Of a DNA stretch of 60,184 nucleotides, positions 1-10,389 are shown piece by piece. Numbering within the stretch: the first letter of the stretch is position 1; each line of letters begins with the position of its first letter. The notes beneath the pieces were generated by a model that was not told the origin of the DNA, searched no databases, and was given only the letters and a program-made list of their open reading frames with translations. The stretch is from Acidimicrobiaceae bacterium (GTDB taxonomy: Bacteria > Actinomycetota > Acidimicrobiia > Acidimicrobiales > RAAP-2), in NCBI GenBank assembly GCA_003162395.1, contig PMON01000032.1, positions 1 to 60,184 on the forward strand. Direction: 5' to 3'. Both the position numbers and the translations under genes were made by a program.

Positions 1-384
1 GGTGGGCTGATAGGCGTTGGGTGACGAGACGTTGGTGTTCCAGGCGACCTCGTTGTGCTCGGCCGTGGTGGCATAACTGAACCCCGGGGTGGAGCCGGCC
101 GAGGCGGTGTGGGCGACGTAGGAGTACCCGAAGTACAACTCCCCAGCGCCCGTCGGGCTCAGGCTCGGATAGCTGGTCGTGGTCGACGTGCTGCTGTTGA
201 GCGCCCCGGTCGTGTCCGTCCCCCACACACTGCTTGCAACGGACGGTCGGTCGCCGACGAGTGACTCGTTGATGACGTGGCCACTTCCCGATGGCCGTCC
301 GTTGGCCCACGCCGTCGCAGGCATCTCCGTTGTCGCCACGACTAATAGAGCCGTGACTACGACTAGCGGCCGCCAGACACTCAT
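1..384 (-). CDS. secreted protein, N-terminal part (cut by window edge)
   Basis: The minus-strand frame is open from the ATG at 384 to the window edge, giving 128 codons, so the C-terminus is missing. A strong ribosome binding site (GGGAGGG) sits about 6 nt before the ATG. Residues 1-27 form a typical signal peptide (short charged start, hydrophobic LVVVTALLVVATT, then A-W-A before N), so the product is exported. The mature part is rich in Ser, Thr, Gly and Tyr, with motifs such as GELYFGYSYVAHT and EHNEVAWNTNV that suggest a beta-sandwich or surface protein. I do not recognise a named family. Signal peptide and start are seen in the sequence. Surface function is inferred. Confidence 0.7.
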   Translation of the reverse strand, partial: MSVWRPLVVVTALLVVATTEMPATAWANGRPSGSGHVINESLVGDRPSVASSVWGTDTTGALNSSTSTTTSYPSLSPTGAGELYFGYSYVAHTASAGSTPGFSYATTAEHNEVAWNTNVSSPNAYQPT

Positions 385-638
385 TGCTGCCCTCCCTACA
401 CCCAGCGATCGGGTTAGCGGAGAGTCTTACCACTCCGCGTCGATCGATCCAATGGGTTCTTGGCACACCAGCTGACGCTTTTCCGGCCGCGTCGAACACC
501 CGGGTTTGGCTCGCCGCTGGCTACCAGTGGTCGACGGCAGGGCCCGATCGATTCCGTGAGTCGTAACGTTGAGACGACGTCAAGGTTCGAGGTGGACATG
601 ACGTTCGTCACTATTCGCGATCGTCCGGATCGCGCGTA

Positions 639-702
639 TTTGCAAGCCGGGGGTCGTGTGTTCGAGTCCCATCGTCTCCACCATCGTCTCCACCATCGTC
701 GC
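639..702 (+). repeat. tRNA-Ala(UGC) 3'-half repeat, copy A
   Basis: The copy begins in the anticodon loop and runs through the T-arm to the acceptor 3' strand and CCA. The 12-nt acceptor end is then repeated (ATCGTCTCCACC twice, then a third imperfect ATCGTCGCCACG). One T-stem position has drifted (GTGTG for GTGGG). No 5' half (acceptor, D-arm) is present upstream, so it is not a functional tRNA. It lies in a roughly 645-nt stretch (385-1029) with no convincing gene. Confidence 0.75.
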
Positions 703-1029
703 CACGCTGGGAAGCGCCGTTGATTAGGCGAGATATTGATATGCAAAACACAGCAATCGAGCTCCGGGTGGGTTCATACCCCATTTATGTACCACGCGCC
801 CACGTTGGGTTGAGTTAGCGAGCCGTCCAACTGCACCCGATCAGGTGAAACATGAGCAAAGAGATGGGTGGGCACTCCCCGACAACTTCGACAACAGGGG
901 GGTTGCGGGCGGAAACCCAGTGCCACAGAAGACGGGTGCCGGTGCCGTGAGCTCGCGCTCAGCATACGAGCTGGAGTCGACGCATCTCGAATATAGGATT
1001 CCGAAGGGACGGGGCTTGGGGGATGAATC

Positions 1030-2985
<1,956 letters not shown>

Positions 2986-3851
2986 CGACTTGAATCTGGC
3001 TGGTCAGGCCCACTTCGCGTTCGCGGGCTCCGCAACGAGCCTTGGGAAGTTCGAAGTTGCCGTCAAGCACTTCGACATCGCGTCGACGCTGTCGACCGGC
3101 GCGCCTGCCCTCGTGCTGGGCATACGGCCCGAGGTGCACGCCCTCGCGTGGTCGGCCCACCCGACGTGGCTGCTGGGCATGGAGGACGACGCCCTGGCCC
3201 GATCGGCGCGTGCGGTGCAGCGTGCGAGGCGCGTGGATCAGCCGTACAGCCTGGTGGTTTCCCTTGCGTACGCGGCGATTACCGACCAACTCCGAGGTGA
3301 CGTCGACGCCCTCAAACAGACCGTCGCGGAGCTCCGTGCGCTGTGCCGCCGCCATGAGTTCGCCTACTACGGAGAGTGGGGTCTCATACTCGACGGATGG
3401 GGGACCGGGGGAGCGAGAGGCGCGTCACAGATCCGTCTCGGAATCAGCTCGCTCCGAGCACAGGGCGCCTACGCGCGGATGGCTTACTGGCTCTCGCTCC
3501 TGGGGGAGACCCTCATAGGATGCGGCGAGCGCGAGGAGGCCCGGGCCGTGCTCGACGCCGCGCAGGTCGAGGCCGAGCAGCACGACGACGTGTGGTGGCT
3601 GCCCGAGATCCTCCGCCAACGGGCCTCCTTGGAGCAGGGGTCCCGGGCCTATGCGCTGCTCAACGAGGGACTCGCCCTCGCCGACTCGCAGGCTGCGGCG
3701 GCGTTGGCGGCAAGGTGCGAGGCAGACCTTGCGACGCTCGGCGTTCGCGGGGCGCCTTCCTGACGCGAACGTCTGGCGAACGCTGGATTCGTAGGGTGGC
3801 TGCTGACCGAACACGCTCGAAGTCGAGGGTGCCGAACCGGGGGGAACACGC

Positions 3852-5255
3852 ATGACAAGTCGGCAGACCACTGGGCCTGGAGTTGAGAAGTTGAACGAGT
3901 CACTTCGCGGCAACGTCGTCGTCCCCGGCGACGCCGACTATGACGAGGCGAGAGCGGTCTACAACGGCATGATCGATCGCCGCCCGGCAGCGGTGGCACG
4001 GTGCGCATCGGTGGAAGACGTGGTCGCCTGCGTCCGATTCGCCGGCGAGGCGGGCCTTGAAGTGGCAGTGCGGGGTGGCGGGCACAATGCCGGCGGCCTC
4101 GGCGTATGGGATGACGCGCTGGTCATCGATCTGTCGCCGATGCGCAACGTGGTGGTAGACCCAGCGGAGCACTCGGTCCAGGTGGGCGGGGGATGTACCT
4201 GGTCCGACGTCGACGGGGCGACCGGCGAGCACGGGATGGCCACGCCTTCCGGATTCCTGTCGTCAACTGGCGTCGGTGGCCTGACGCTTGGAGGTGGAAT
4301 CGGGTACTTGACGCGGCGGTTCGGACTCACGATCGACAACCTGCTCTCCGCACAGGTGGTGCTGGCCGACGGCTCGGTCGTCACCACGAGCAGTCAGGAG
4401 GAGCCAGACCTCTTCTGGGCGCTGCGCGGCGGCGGTGGGAACTTTGGCGTCGTCACGTCTTTCCGCTTTGCATGTCACGAGATCGGCGAGCACGGCACGA
4501 TAATCGGCGGCCCCGTGCTGTACGACTTCGCGGACACCAAAGCGGTGATGCGGTGGTACCGAGAGCTCCTGCCCGCGCTCCCCGAGGAGCTGAGCGGTTG
4601 GATCGGGCTCATCACCATCCCACCTGCGCCGCCGTTCCCAGAGGAGCTCTGGGGGCGCAAGTCGTGCGTGATCGTCTGGTGCTACACCGGAGCGCACGCG
4701 AAGGCCGACGCGATCCTCGCCCCGATTCGAGAGTTCGGTAGCCCGCTCATGGTTGGACTCGGCGAGATGCCGTTCTCGGTGCTCCAGAGCGCCTTTGACG
4801 CGCTCTACCCTGCCGGCCTTCAGTGGTACTGGCGAGCCGACTTCTTCAAGGAGATCTCGGATCGTGCGATCGACGTGCACGTCAAGTACGGCAGCGAGCT
4901 GCCGACCGGCCACTCAACGATGCACCTGTACCCGATCGACGGTGCCGCAGCTCGGGTTCCCGACGACGCGACGGCGTTCGCATACCGCGACGGGGGCTGG
5001 GCCGGCGTGATCGTGGGCGTCGACCCGGACCCATCCAACGCCAAGCTCATCACGGACTGGACCAAGCAGTACTGGGCAGACCTTCATCCGACATCGGCCG
5101 GTGGTGCCTACATCAATTTCATGATGGATGAGGGAGGCGATCGCGTCCGCGCGTCGTACCTGGGGAACTACGACCGTCTGTCCCAGGTGAAAGCTCGGTT
5201 CGACCCGGCCAACTTCTTCCACGTCAATCAGAACATTGAGCCTGCCACGCGCTAG
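3852..5255 (+). CDS. FAD-binding oxidoreductase, berberine-bridge (BBE/PCMH) type
   Basis: This 467-residue protein has the PCMH FAD-binding fold. RGGGHNAGG carries the His (residue 78) that in this family bonds covalently to the 8-alpha position of FAD. GVGGLTLGGGIGYL and ALRGGGGNFGVVTSF are the other flavin-site motifs. The C-terminal FDPANFFHVNQNI is the BBE signature. No Cys occupies the second flavin-attachment position used by bicovalent members, so monocovalent FAD is expected. These enzymes oxidise alcohols, sugars or small natural products with O2, making H2O2; the substrate here is unknown. No signal peptide is visible, so it is probably cytoplasmic. It starts 88 nt after the broken regulator and ends just before a DUF4242 fragment. 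Confidence 0.92.
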   Translation: MTSRQTTGPGVEKLNESLRGNVVVPGDADYDEARAVYNGMIDRRPAAVARCASVEDVVACVRFAGEAGLEVAVRGGGHNAGGLGVWDDALVIDLSPMRNVVVDPAEHSVQVGGGCTWSDVDGATGEHGMATPSGFLSSTGVGGLTLGGGIGYLTRRFGLTIDNLLSAQVVLADGSVVTTSSQEEPDLFWALRGGGGNFGVVTSFRFACHEIGEHGTIIGGPVLYDFADTKAVMRWYRELLPALPEELSGWIGLITIPPAPPFPEELWGRKSCVIVWCYTGAHAKADAILAPIREFGSPLMVGLGEMPFSVLQSAFDALYPAGLQWYWRADFFKEISDRAIDVHVKYGSELPTGHSTMHLYPIDGAAARVPDDATAFAYRDGGWAGVIVGVDPDPSNAKLITDWTKQYWADLHPTSAGGAYINFMMDEGGDRVRASYLGNYDRLSQVKARFDPANFFHVNQNIEPATR

Positions 5256-5266
5256 GCATTTCCTCT

Positions 5267-5501
5267 GTGCCCATCTACCTCGACCGACACGACGTCCAGG
5301 GCGTCTCGGCCCAGGACGTTGCAGATGCCTACAGCCAAGATGTCGAGATCCAAGAGAGGCACTGCATCCGGTATCACACTGACTGGTTTGATCCCTACCA
5401 CCAGACGGTGTGCTGCCTCGAGGGAAGGCCCGGACCAGGAGTCCATCGTGGCCGTGCATCGAGGGTCGTACGGGCTCGTGGCTTCCATCTCGAAGTCTTG
5501 A
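5267..5501 (+). pseudogene. DUF4242 small protein, frameshifted
   Basis: From a GTG at 5267 the frame reads VPIYLDRHDVQGVSAQDVADA and continues to a Trp-Phe motif, matching the start of DUF4242 proteins (about 80-90 residues, MPIYLDRH-type N-terminus). At 5422-5424 the frame is lost. The family's next segment (EGPDQESIVAVHRGSYGLVA) is found one frame over and ends at a TGA at 5501. Removing one G from the GGG at 5422 restores a continuous protein. The C-terminus (VASISKS) is shorter than usual. It follows the FAD oxidoreductase by 11 nt and could have been co-transcribed with it. DUF4242 function is not established. Confidence 0.6.
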
Positions 5502-5571
5502 TCCATCGGGCGGCGACTTAGAGCGCGCACCATTAGGTGACGGAGTCGTCTGCCCCTCAGGAGGACGTGGC

Positions 5572-6112
5572 TTATCGCTCCGCCACCAGGAGTCCGGCCG
5601 GGGTGCGCTTGTCGCCAGCCAGCACCGCGATCGACTCGGCGACTGTCGAGAGGAAGAACGTCGAGCTCTCGCGGTCGAGAGAGAAGACCGCCGCGGCGAG
5701 CGCGGCCGGAATGGGTCCCTGGTCCCACAGTGTGATCACGGCTTCGGCCAGCTCGACGCGCCGCTCGAGTGTGTCGACGGACGGCACGACTGTGTCGAGG
5801 GCGCGGTCGAACTCTTCATTGTCGGCGCACCGGAGTGCGTGGATCGCACGCTCGATCTCCGGCGTGATGATCCCTCCGAGACGCACCTGGAGCGACGCGT
5901 CGAGCTCGGGAACGTATCTGATCGAAGAGGTCGCGCATCTCGGCCTCGCTGGTGCTGACCAGGTCGTGGACGACGCTCTGGCAGAGTTCGAGCGGCAGCA
6001 CGCGAATGTCGACGTACTCGTGCGGCTGCTTGCAGCAGAACTTGGACTTGATCCCGCTTCCGCACGGACAGGGTTCGACAAGCTTGACCTTGGCTGCGTT
6101 CAGGCAGGTCAT
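5572..6112 (-). pseudogene. SEC-C motif protein, frameshifted
   Basis: The minus-strand start at 6112 gives MTCLNAAKVKLVEPCPCGSG and then IKSKFCCK. This is a SEC-C zinc-binding motif (C-x-C-x8-C-C, with Cys replacing the usual final His). The frame continues to ..EMRDLFDQI and is lost near 5913-5925. The downstream helical part (RYVPELDASLQVRLGG to the stop at 5572) lies in the next frame. Joined, the product would be about 180 residues, a plausible small SEC-C protein. SEC-C modules bind zinc and often occur on uncharacterised nucleic-acid- or SecB-associated proteins; the role here is unknown. It is a decayed gene or an assembly error. Confidence 0.6.
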
Positions 6113-6301
6113 CGATCTTGCCGTTCGAGCACTGAGTCCTACCGCAGCGCCCCAGCGCCAGGTTGATGGTCGCTACGCACCGTGGACATTGCCTCGCAGT
6201 AGGTTCTTGCGGCGGCGTACTACATCTTTAACTTCACCGACAGTGACTCAACGGACCTTCGACCACTGCTCGAACGGGCTAATGACTGCCTACGCGTCGG
6301 A

Positions 6302-6658
6302 ATGTGGGGCATCGATCTCAACGAGCGGCACCGCGAAGCGCTCGAAGAGGGCGACGTCGTTCTCGTGTATCTCGGTGCGCCGTTGCGGCAGTTTGTCGCT
6401 CGCGCCGAGGTTGCTTCACCAGCCCATGAATGGAGCTCTGTTGAAGCGCGGCGGTTCCCAGGCGATTCGACCGTCGGCGTCTTGCTGAGCTGGGTCGAGG
6501 AATGGGACCCGCCGATCTCGATGAGCGCCGTGCTACCGCAGATCGATCCCGCTGAGAATGCCAGGGCTGAATTCGAAACCGGTCTCGTGCGGATCACGTT
6601 GGGTGAGTATGAGACGGCAATCGATGTTGCAGCCGGAGGCACCGGTTCGCGAGGTTGA
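6302..6658 (+). CDS. PUA/EVE-like small protein with damaged N-terminus
   Basis: From the ATG at 6302 the product has 118 residues: MWGIDLNERHREALEEGDVV, then LVYLGAPLRQFVARAEVAS and VGVLLSWVEEWDPP. This resembles PUA-like/EVE beta-barrel proteins that bind modified nucleotides. The homology clearly begins earlier: in-frame codons from 6215 encode AYYIFNFTDSDSTDLRPLLE, the expected first strand. An in-frame TAG at 6200 and the absence of a start codon mean this part cannot be made as written. The true start has probably been lost by mutation or frameshift, and the 6302 product would lack its first beta strand. Family assignment is by pattern and moderately secure. Confidence 0.5.
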   Translation: MWGIDLNERHREALEEGDVVLVYLGAPLRQFVARAEVASPAHEWSSVEARRFPGDSTVGVLLSWVEEWDPPISMSAVLPQIDPAENARAEFETGLVRITLGEYETAIDVAAGGTGSRG

Positions 6659-6882
6659 AATTGGTGGCGAGGGAAAGTCGGACTTGTCGGCTGAGTGAGC
6701 CGGGACCGCCCAGCTCAAGTCCCCGACTCCGCGGCGTCACGATGCCTGCCATAGTTCCTGTCCCAGGGCGGCGCTTGATCAGGCGAAATGTCTCACGTCA
6801 CGTGATGCGCGCCGTCACAATCGAAGACTGCCCACCGCTAGCGAAAATCGGAGCGATGACGAATGAGGATCCAAGTGAGTTG

Positions 6883-7626
6883 CTAGCCGAAAACCGCCCC
6901 GCAGCTCATGTTGATAGCCACCCCGGTGACGGCCGCCGCCGCGTCCGAGGCCAGGTAGACGGCCGTTCCGGCCAATTCGGTTAGCCGCGGGAGGCGGCCG
7001 AGAATGGTGTCCCTGACCAGCTCCGGCACGTCGTCGTCGGTGAGGCCGATCGTCTCAGGGTTGAGGTTCGTCCTGATTCCGACCACTCGGACCCCCTTCC
7101 GACCCACCTCGCCAGCGAGACTTCGGGTCATCGCCTCGATCGCCGCGCAGGCAGGGCTGAAGCCCCCCATCTCGTGACGCCACTCCTTGGCGGATGTGGC
7201 CGAGAGGACAATGATCACCCCAGAGCCGCGCTTCATCATTTGACGCGCCGCGGCCGTGGCGGTGATGAAGTGTGTCCGGCACAGGCCGTCAATTGGATCG
7301 ATGAAGTCCTCAGTCGGCATGTCGACCAGGGGGACGTTTTGCTCCACGTCGACGGCTATGGCGTTAAAGGAAATGTCGATACCTCCGGCCGCGGCACCAA
7401 GGTACGCAGCATGGGCGTCCACAGCTGTGCGATCGAATGCGTCGACTACAGCTGTCTCGGCAACGCCGCCAGCGGCGTGGATTTGCGCGGCCACTGCATC
7501 GAGCTTGTTCGCGGTGCGGCCAACGAGGTGCACGTGCGCACCCTCCCGAGCAAAGGTGCGGGCAACAACGCTGCCGATCATGCCCGCCGCCCCGTAGACG
7601 ACAGCCGTCTTATGCCTGAGCTGCAT
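6883..7626 (-). CDS. SDR-family protein lacking the catalytic Tyr and Lys
   Basis: The product has 247 residues from the ATG at 7626, with GGAG 7-10 nt upstream; a TTG two codons earlier is less likely. It has the Rossmann fold of short-chain dehydrogenases: YGAAGMIGS replaces the usual TGxxxGIG, a sugar-type VGRT follows the second strand, and SATSA carries the catalytic Ser. The Tyr-x-x-x-Lys pair is replaced by Phe and Cys (GGFSPACAAIEAM, where active enzymes have GGYxxxKAA). NAD(P) may still bind, but classical alcohol/ketone redox chemistry is doubtful. It stands alone between a decayed gene and tRNA-Ala repeat B. Confidence 0.85.
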   Translation of the reverse strand: MQLRHKTAVVYGAAGMIGSVVARTFAREGAHVHLVGRTANKLDAVAAQIHAAGGVAETAVVDAFDRTAVDAHAAYLGAAAGGIDISFNAIAVDVEQNVPLVDMPTEDFIDPIDGLCRTHFITATAAARQMMKRGSGVIIVLSATSAKEWRHEMGGFSPACAAIEAMTRSLAGEVGRKGVRVVGIRTNLNPETIGLTDDDVPELVRDTILGRLPRLTELAGTAVYLASDAAAAVTGVAINMSCGAVFG

Positions 7627-7697
7627 GGTCAACTCCTTGCAACCGATGTCCGGGTCGTTGTCCTACACCTGGCAGCCGAGTCGCACAAGATGGTGGC

Positions 7698-7760
7698 CGG
7701 CAAGGAGGGGGGTCGTGGGTGCAAGTCCCATCGTCTCGACCAGACCATCGTCTCCACCAT
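7698..7760 (+). repeat. tRNA-Ala 3'-half repeat, copy B (degenerate)
   Basis: This contains GGTCGTGGG, a mutated T-loop (TGCAAGT for TTCGAGT), CCCATCGTCTCG and then a second ATCGTCTCCACCA end. It is the most diverged of the five copies but clearly related, and on the same strand. The following stretch, 7761-8062, has no gene I can support. It contains a long inverted pair (CAGGAGA near 7938, TCTCCTG near 8003). Confidence 0.6.
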
Positions 7761-8062
7761 ACGAAGTGATGTCTCAAGCGCATCTCACATCTCGAGGTAG
7801 TACCTCTTTGCCTACCTCAGAGAAGGCGGGCGGGCGCTGAGGATCGACCGTTCCTCAGGCGCTCCCATCAAAAGTGACCGACGGTAGCGTCGAAGTCGTC
7901 TCCGAGGGGCACTGGAAGCTATTAGCCCCTGAGACGGCAGGAGACTGAGCGGCTCCGCCCGTCCCCGATCGCCAGGAGGCGGCGGTCTTTCGTCCCTGCC
8001 ATCTCCTGATTCCGTGTGACAAGGGCGAGTTACGTTCTCAGCCTGACGAGAAGGGGGTCATC

Positions 8063-8407
8063 GTGGCAGTCCATGATCCACGCATACTCTTGGCAAGACT
8101 CGACGAACTGGCGGAGCAACTGCCCTTCGAGGTCACCACTCGCCCGATGATGGGCGGCTTCACTGGCTACGCGGACGGTCGAACCTTCGTCTCGCTTTCG
8201 CCTGGAGGCTTCGGGATCAAGCTGTTCGCGCCTGATCAGGAGCGGGCGCTCTCCCGACCTGGTGCCGCGCCACTTCGCCACGCCCCAGAAGATCCTCCGA
8301 GCAAGAGCTACATCACGTTCTCAGACTCGGACGTCGCAGACGACGATCTCATGATCGAATGGCTCCTCCTTGCGGGGAGGAATGCTCCTCCGAAGAAGAG
8401 TCGCTGA
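8063..8407 (+). CDS. TfoX N-terminal domain protein
   Basis: This 114-residue protein from a GTG start matches the stand-alone TfoX/Sxy N-terminal domain. It has a helical start (LLARLDELAEQL), then VTTRPMMGGFTGYADGRTF, an alternating beta region with FGIKLF, and SYITFSDSDVADDDLMIEWL near the end. The domain is a small alpha/beta fold found in competence regulators of proteobacteria. In actinobacteria it usually stands alone and its function is not known. It is probably cytoplasmic. The SD-like AAGGGGG lies 7 nt before the start. Confidence 0.75.
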   Translation: MAVHDPRILLARLDELAEQLPFEVTTRPMMGGFTGYADGRTFVSLSPGGFGIKLFAPDQERALSRPGAAPLRHAPEDPPSKSYITFSDSDVADDDLMIEWLLLAGRNAPPKKSR

Positions 8408-8532
8408 TCTGGTCGACAGACGTGTCCCCGACCAGGGATGGGGACACGGCGTGTGGCGCGGTTGAGTTCCCCCCAGCGCGGCACTTCCGCCGAGCTCTAA
8501 GAGAGTCTGGCAACCCTTGGTTCGGCATTTGG

Positions 8533-8556
8533 GTCGTTCAAACAGAGTGGTAGGTT
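8533..8556 (+). repeat. 24-nt dispersed repeat, copy 1
   Basis: The stretch GTCGTTCAAACAGAGTGGT and its next five bases match 9504-9527 at 21 of 24 positions. Each copy lies 80-110 nt before a gene start (8612 and 9616), so a shared promoter or binding site is possible. Confidence 0.4.
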
Positions 8557-8611
8557 CAGTCTCGCGCTCCGATCGGACATCTCGCTCGGGTTCGAGAGGG
8601 GGACATGCTTC

Positions 8612-8995
8612 TTGCGGATCTTCCGGATTGCGATCCCAGCATCGGACATTTCTGCGTCGCGCGCATTTTACGAGCGACTGCTCGGCATGGACGCTGACGA
8701 CACTGTGCCGAGCCGCATTTACTTTCACTGCGGAGATGTGATCCTGGCAATCATCGACTGGAAGGTCGAGCCGCTCGGCCCTTTTCGCTCGATACCGGAG
8801 CACCTGTACTTGTGTACGGGTGACGTGGACGCAGCGTATGGGCGTGCGAAGGACCTTGGAGCCCAGAATCTGACGGCACTCGAAACCCAGGCGTGGGGGG
8901 AGCGGTCCTTCTATTGCTCAGATCCAGACGGAAACTTGCTTTGCTTCGTGGACGACGACACTTTGTTTCTCGGCCGAGGTGCCGGCTGGGCGTAG
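8612..8995 (+). CDS. VOC-family (glyoxalase/bleomycin-resistance fold) protein
   Basis: The protein has 127 residues, here started at a TTG. FRIAIPASDISASRAFYERL begins the first beta-alpha-beta-beta-beta module and is typical of VOC proteins. The second module carries HLYLCTGDVDAAYGRAKDLG and ends FYCSDPDGNLLCFVDD, where the canonical metal-ligand Glu near the end (N-x-x-E) is replaced. VOC proteins include glyoxalases, dioxygenases and resistance proteins; the substrate cannot be named. The upstream ATG at 8605 is out of frame, so the start is uncertain, but the fold is nearly complete as given. Confidence 0.8.
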   Translation: MRIFRIAIPASDISASRAFYERLLGMDADDTVPSRIYFHCGDVILAIIDWKVEPLGPFRSIPEHLYLCTGDVDAAYGRAKDLGAQNLTALETQAWGERSFYCSDPDGNLLCFVDDDTLFLGRGAGWA

Positions 8996-9481
8996 AGCTC
9001 TCGGCCGGCCAAGCACGTCGCCAGACTCAATCGCGGGATCCCGAGTGACCCGCCTAGAGCCGAAGATTCGTGGCAGAGATGACTGCGTCGCCAATTTCGC
9101 ACAACGGAGAAGCATGAGTGCCGCCATTGCCGCCACCTTGTGGTCTTTCTGCCAAGGAGGTCCGACGGCCTTTCCAAGAGCATCAACGACCGGATGGATG
9201 GATGTCGTCGACTGTGCAATCCGAACACCGGCGTGTCCGGCCGAGGACGCTCCTTCCACAAGGGCTTCCTCGAACAGATCGCCATCGGCGGCGTGGAGGA
9301 GTGCGATCGGCATCCAATGCCAGCCCGCTGCGACTCCATCAGAGCACGCAATCCACGTGGTGTCACCCTGTCTTACGTGATGAGGCGTCGGGCCCTTGAG
9401 CACGTGGATCCAACTGGGTCTTCCCGATCGCCGGGACTGAGTCGCACCGCCGGGGCGGAGATGCACCATTCCATGCACCAT
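8918..9481 (-). CDS. hypothetical open frame, doubtful
   Basis: This 187-codon minus-strand frame covers the otherwise empty stretch between the VOC gene and the kinase gene. It overlaps the VOC gene end by 78 nt. The middle (DTTWIACSDGVAAGWHWMPI and ALLHAADGDLFEEALVEGA) has a natural amino-acid balance. The ends are Arg/Ser/Pro-rich like antisense translation. No family is recognised. If it is not a gene, 8996-9503 holds nothing else I can support. Confidence 0.2.
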   Translation of the reverse strand: MVHGMVHLRPGGATQSRRSGRPSWIHVLKGPTPHHVRQGDTTWIACSDGVAAGWHWMPIALLHAADGDLFEEALVEGASSAGHAGVRIAQSTTSIHPVVDALGKAVGPPWQKDHKVAAMAALMLLRCAKLATQSSLPRIFGSRRVTRDPAIESGDVLGRPRALRPAGTSAEKQSVVVHEAKQVSVWI

Positions 9482-9503
9482 CGCCAGCAGATCCGAGTGG
9501 TGT

Positions 9504-9527
9504 GTCGCTCAAACAGCGTGGTGGGTT
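9504..9527 (+). repeat. 24-nt dispersed repeat, copy 2
   Basis: This is the partner of 8533-8556 (GTCGCTCAAACAGCGTGGTG and four more bases, 21/24 identical). It lies 89 nt before the kinase start codon. Confidence 0.4.
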
Positions 9528-9615
9528 GCGGGTGCGGGGACGCTCGTTCGTCATTGGCGATACCGAGCGCCGAGCGGGCAAGTCTTGCTCGGCGCCTTTG
9601 GCATACTCGTGCGCC

Positions 9616-10158
9616 ATGAACGGTGCGCCTCGGATCATCGGCCACCGCGTACTCGTCGACGGGATGATGGGGTCCGGGAAGAGCACGTTCGCACGTGCGC
9701 TCGCGGCAAGGACTGGTTTGCCGGTGATTCACCTCGACGTCCACTACTGGAAGCCGGACTGGGTGCGACCGTCGGACGACGAGTGGCGAGAACGGCAACG
9801 CGCGCTGCTCGCTGGCGAGGCTTGGATCATCGACGGCAATTACAACGAGACGCTTGCACTCCGGCTCGAACACGCGGAAACCGTCGTCTTTCTCGATACT
9901 CCTTGGTGGTTGTGCGCGAGTCGCGCGTTGGTGCGGGGGCTTCGCAAGCCCGTTGGCAAGATGCCCGAGGGTTGTGAGGACTCGGTCAACCGACGCTTGC
10001 GCGACGAGTGGGGCGGCGTTGGAAGGATTTGGCGCAACCGCCGTTCAGAACCTGCGTACGCACGCTCCGAGATCTTGCGGCACGGGTCTCACACGGCGGT
10101 GCACGTGCTCGGCTCGCGGCGGGAGGCGAAGGCGTTTCTCGATGCCGTTTGCCGCTAG
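9616..10158 (+). CDS. P-loop NTPase, adenylate-kinase-like (topology-modulation/FlaR type)
   Basis: The protein has 180 residues from the ATG at 9616. The P-loop GMMGSGKST is at residues 16-24. HLDVHYWKPDWVRPSDDEW and IIDGNYNETLALRLEHAETV are the substrate-lid and Walker-B-like segments seen in small adenylate-kinase-like proteins often called topology modulation protein or FlaR. The C-terminal Arg-rich SRREAKAFL helix matches the family. They presumably phosphorylate a nucleotide or small molecule, but none has a firmly known substrate. A longer frame from 9502 exists; the ATG at 9616 places the P-loop strand at the usual distance from the N-terminus. Confidence 0.8.
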   Translation: MNGAPRIIGHRVLVDGMMGSGKSTFARALAARTGLPVIHLDVHYWKPDWVRPSDDEWRERQRALLAGEAWIIDGNYNETLALRLEHAETVVFLDTPWWLCASRALVRGLRKPVGKMPEGCEDSVNRRLRDEWGGVGRIWRNRRSEPAYARSEILRHGSHTAVHVLGSRREAKAFLDAVCR

Positions 10159-10182
10159 CGAGCACCATCCCCGACCGGGGCG

Positions 10183-10383
10183 TAGCGCCGATCTGCCGCC
10201 GACGCCACCTCGCAACAAGTCCAGTTCGATCCCAGCCACCCGATGATCAACCCGACCTGCACCATCGCCGCACCCTTCAGCTGGGCATCCGGCCAGATCA
10301 CCATCACCAACCAAACACCCACCGGGTTCACCATCAAAACTGGCACGACCGCACACGCCGATCTGCCGATCGCAGCTCCATGA
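10183..10383 (+). pseudogene. fragment of a Thr-rich beta protein, no start codon
   Basis: The frame is open from just after a TAG (10180) to a TGA at 10383. It encodes about 65 residues ending with FSWASGQITITNQTPTGFTI, then KTGTTAHADLPIAAP. The alternating Thr/Ile pattern resembles the last strands of a phage tail or cell-surface beta-sandwich. No start codon precedes it except an internal ATG (M-I-N-P-T-C). It could be a remnant of a larger deleted gene. This is a weak call. Confidence 0.25.
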
Positions 10384-10389
10384 TGTCGG

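Noticed and set aside
414-746. Minus-strand frame with a Trp/Arg-rich start and DSNTRPPACK
   Set aside because: This is the antisense of tRNA-Ala repeat A. Peptides of the form DSN-RPPACK are a known artefact of translating tRNA T-arms.
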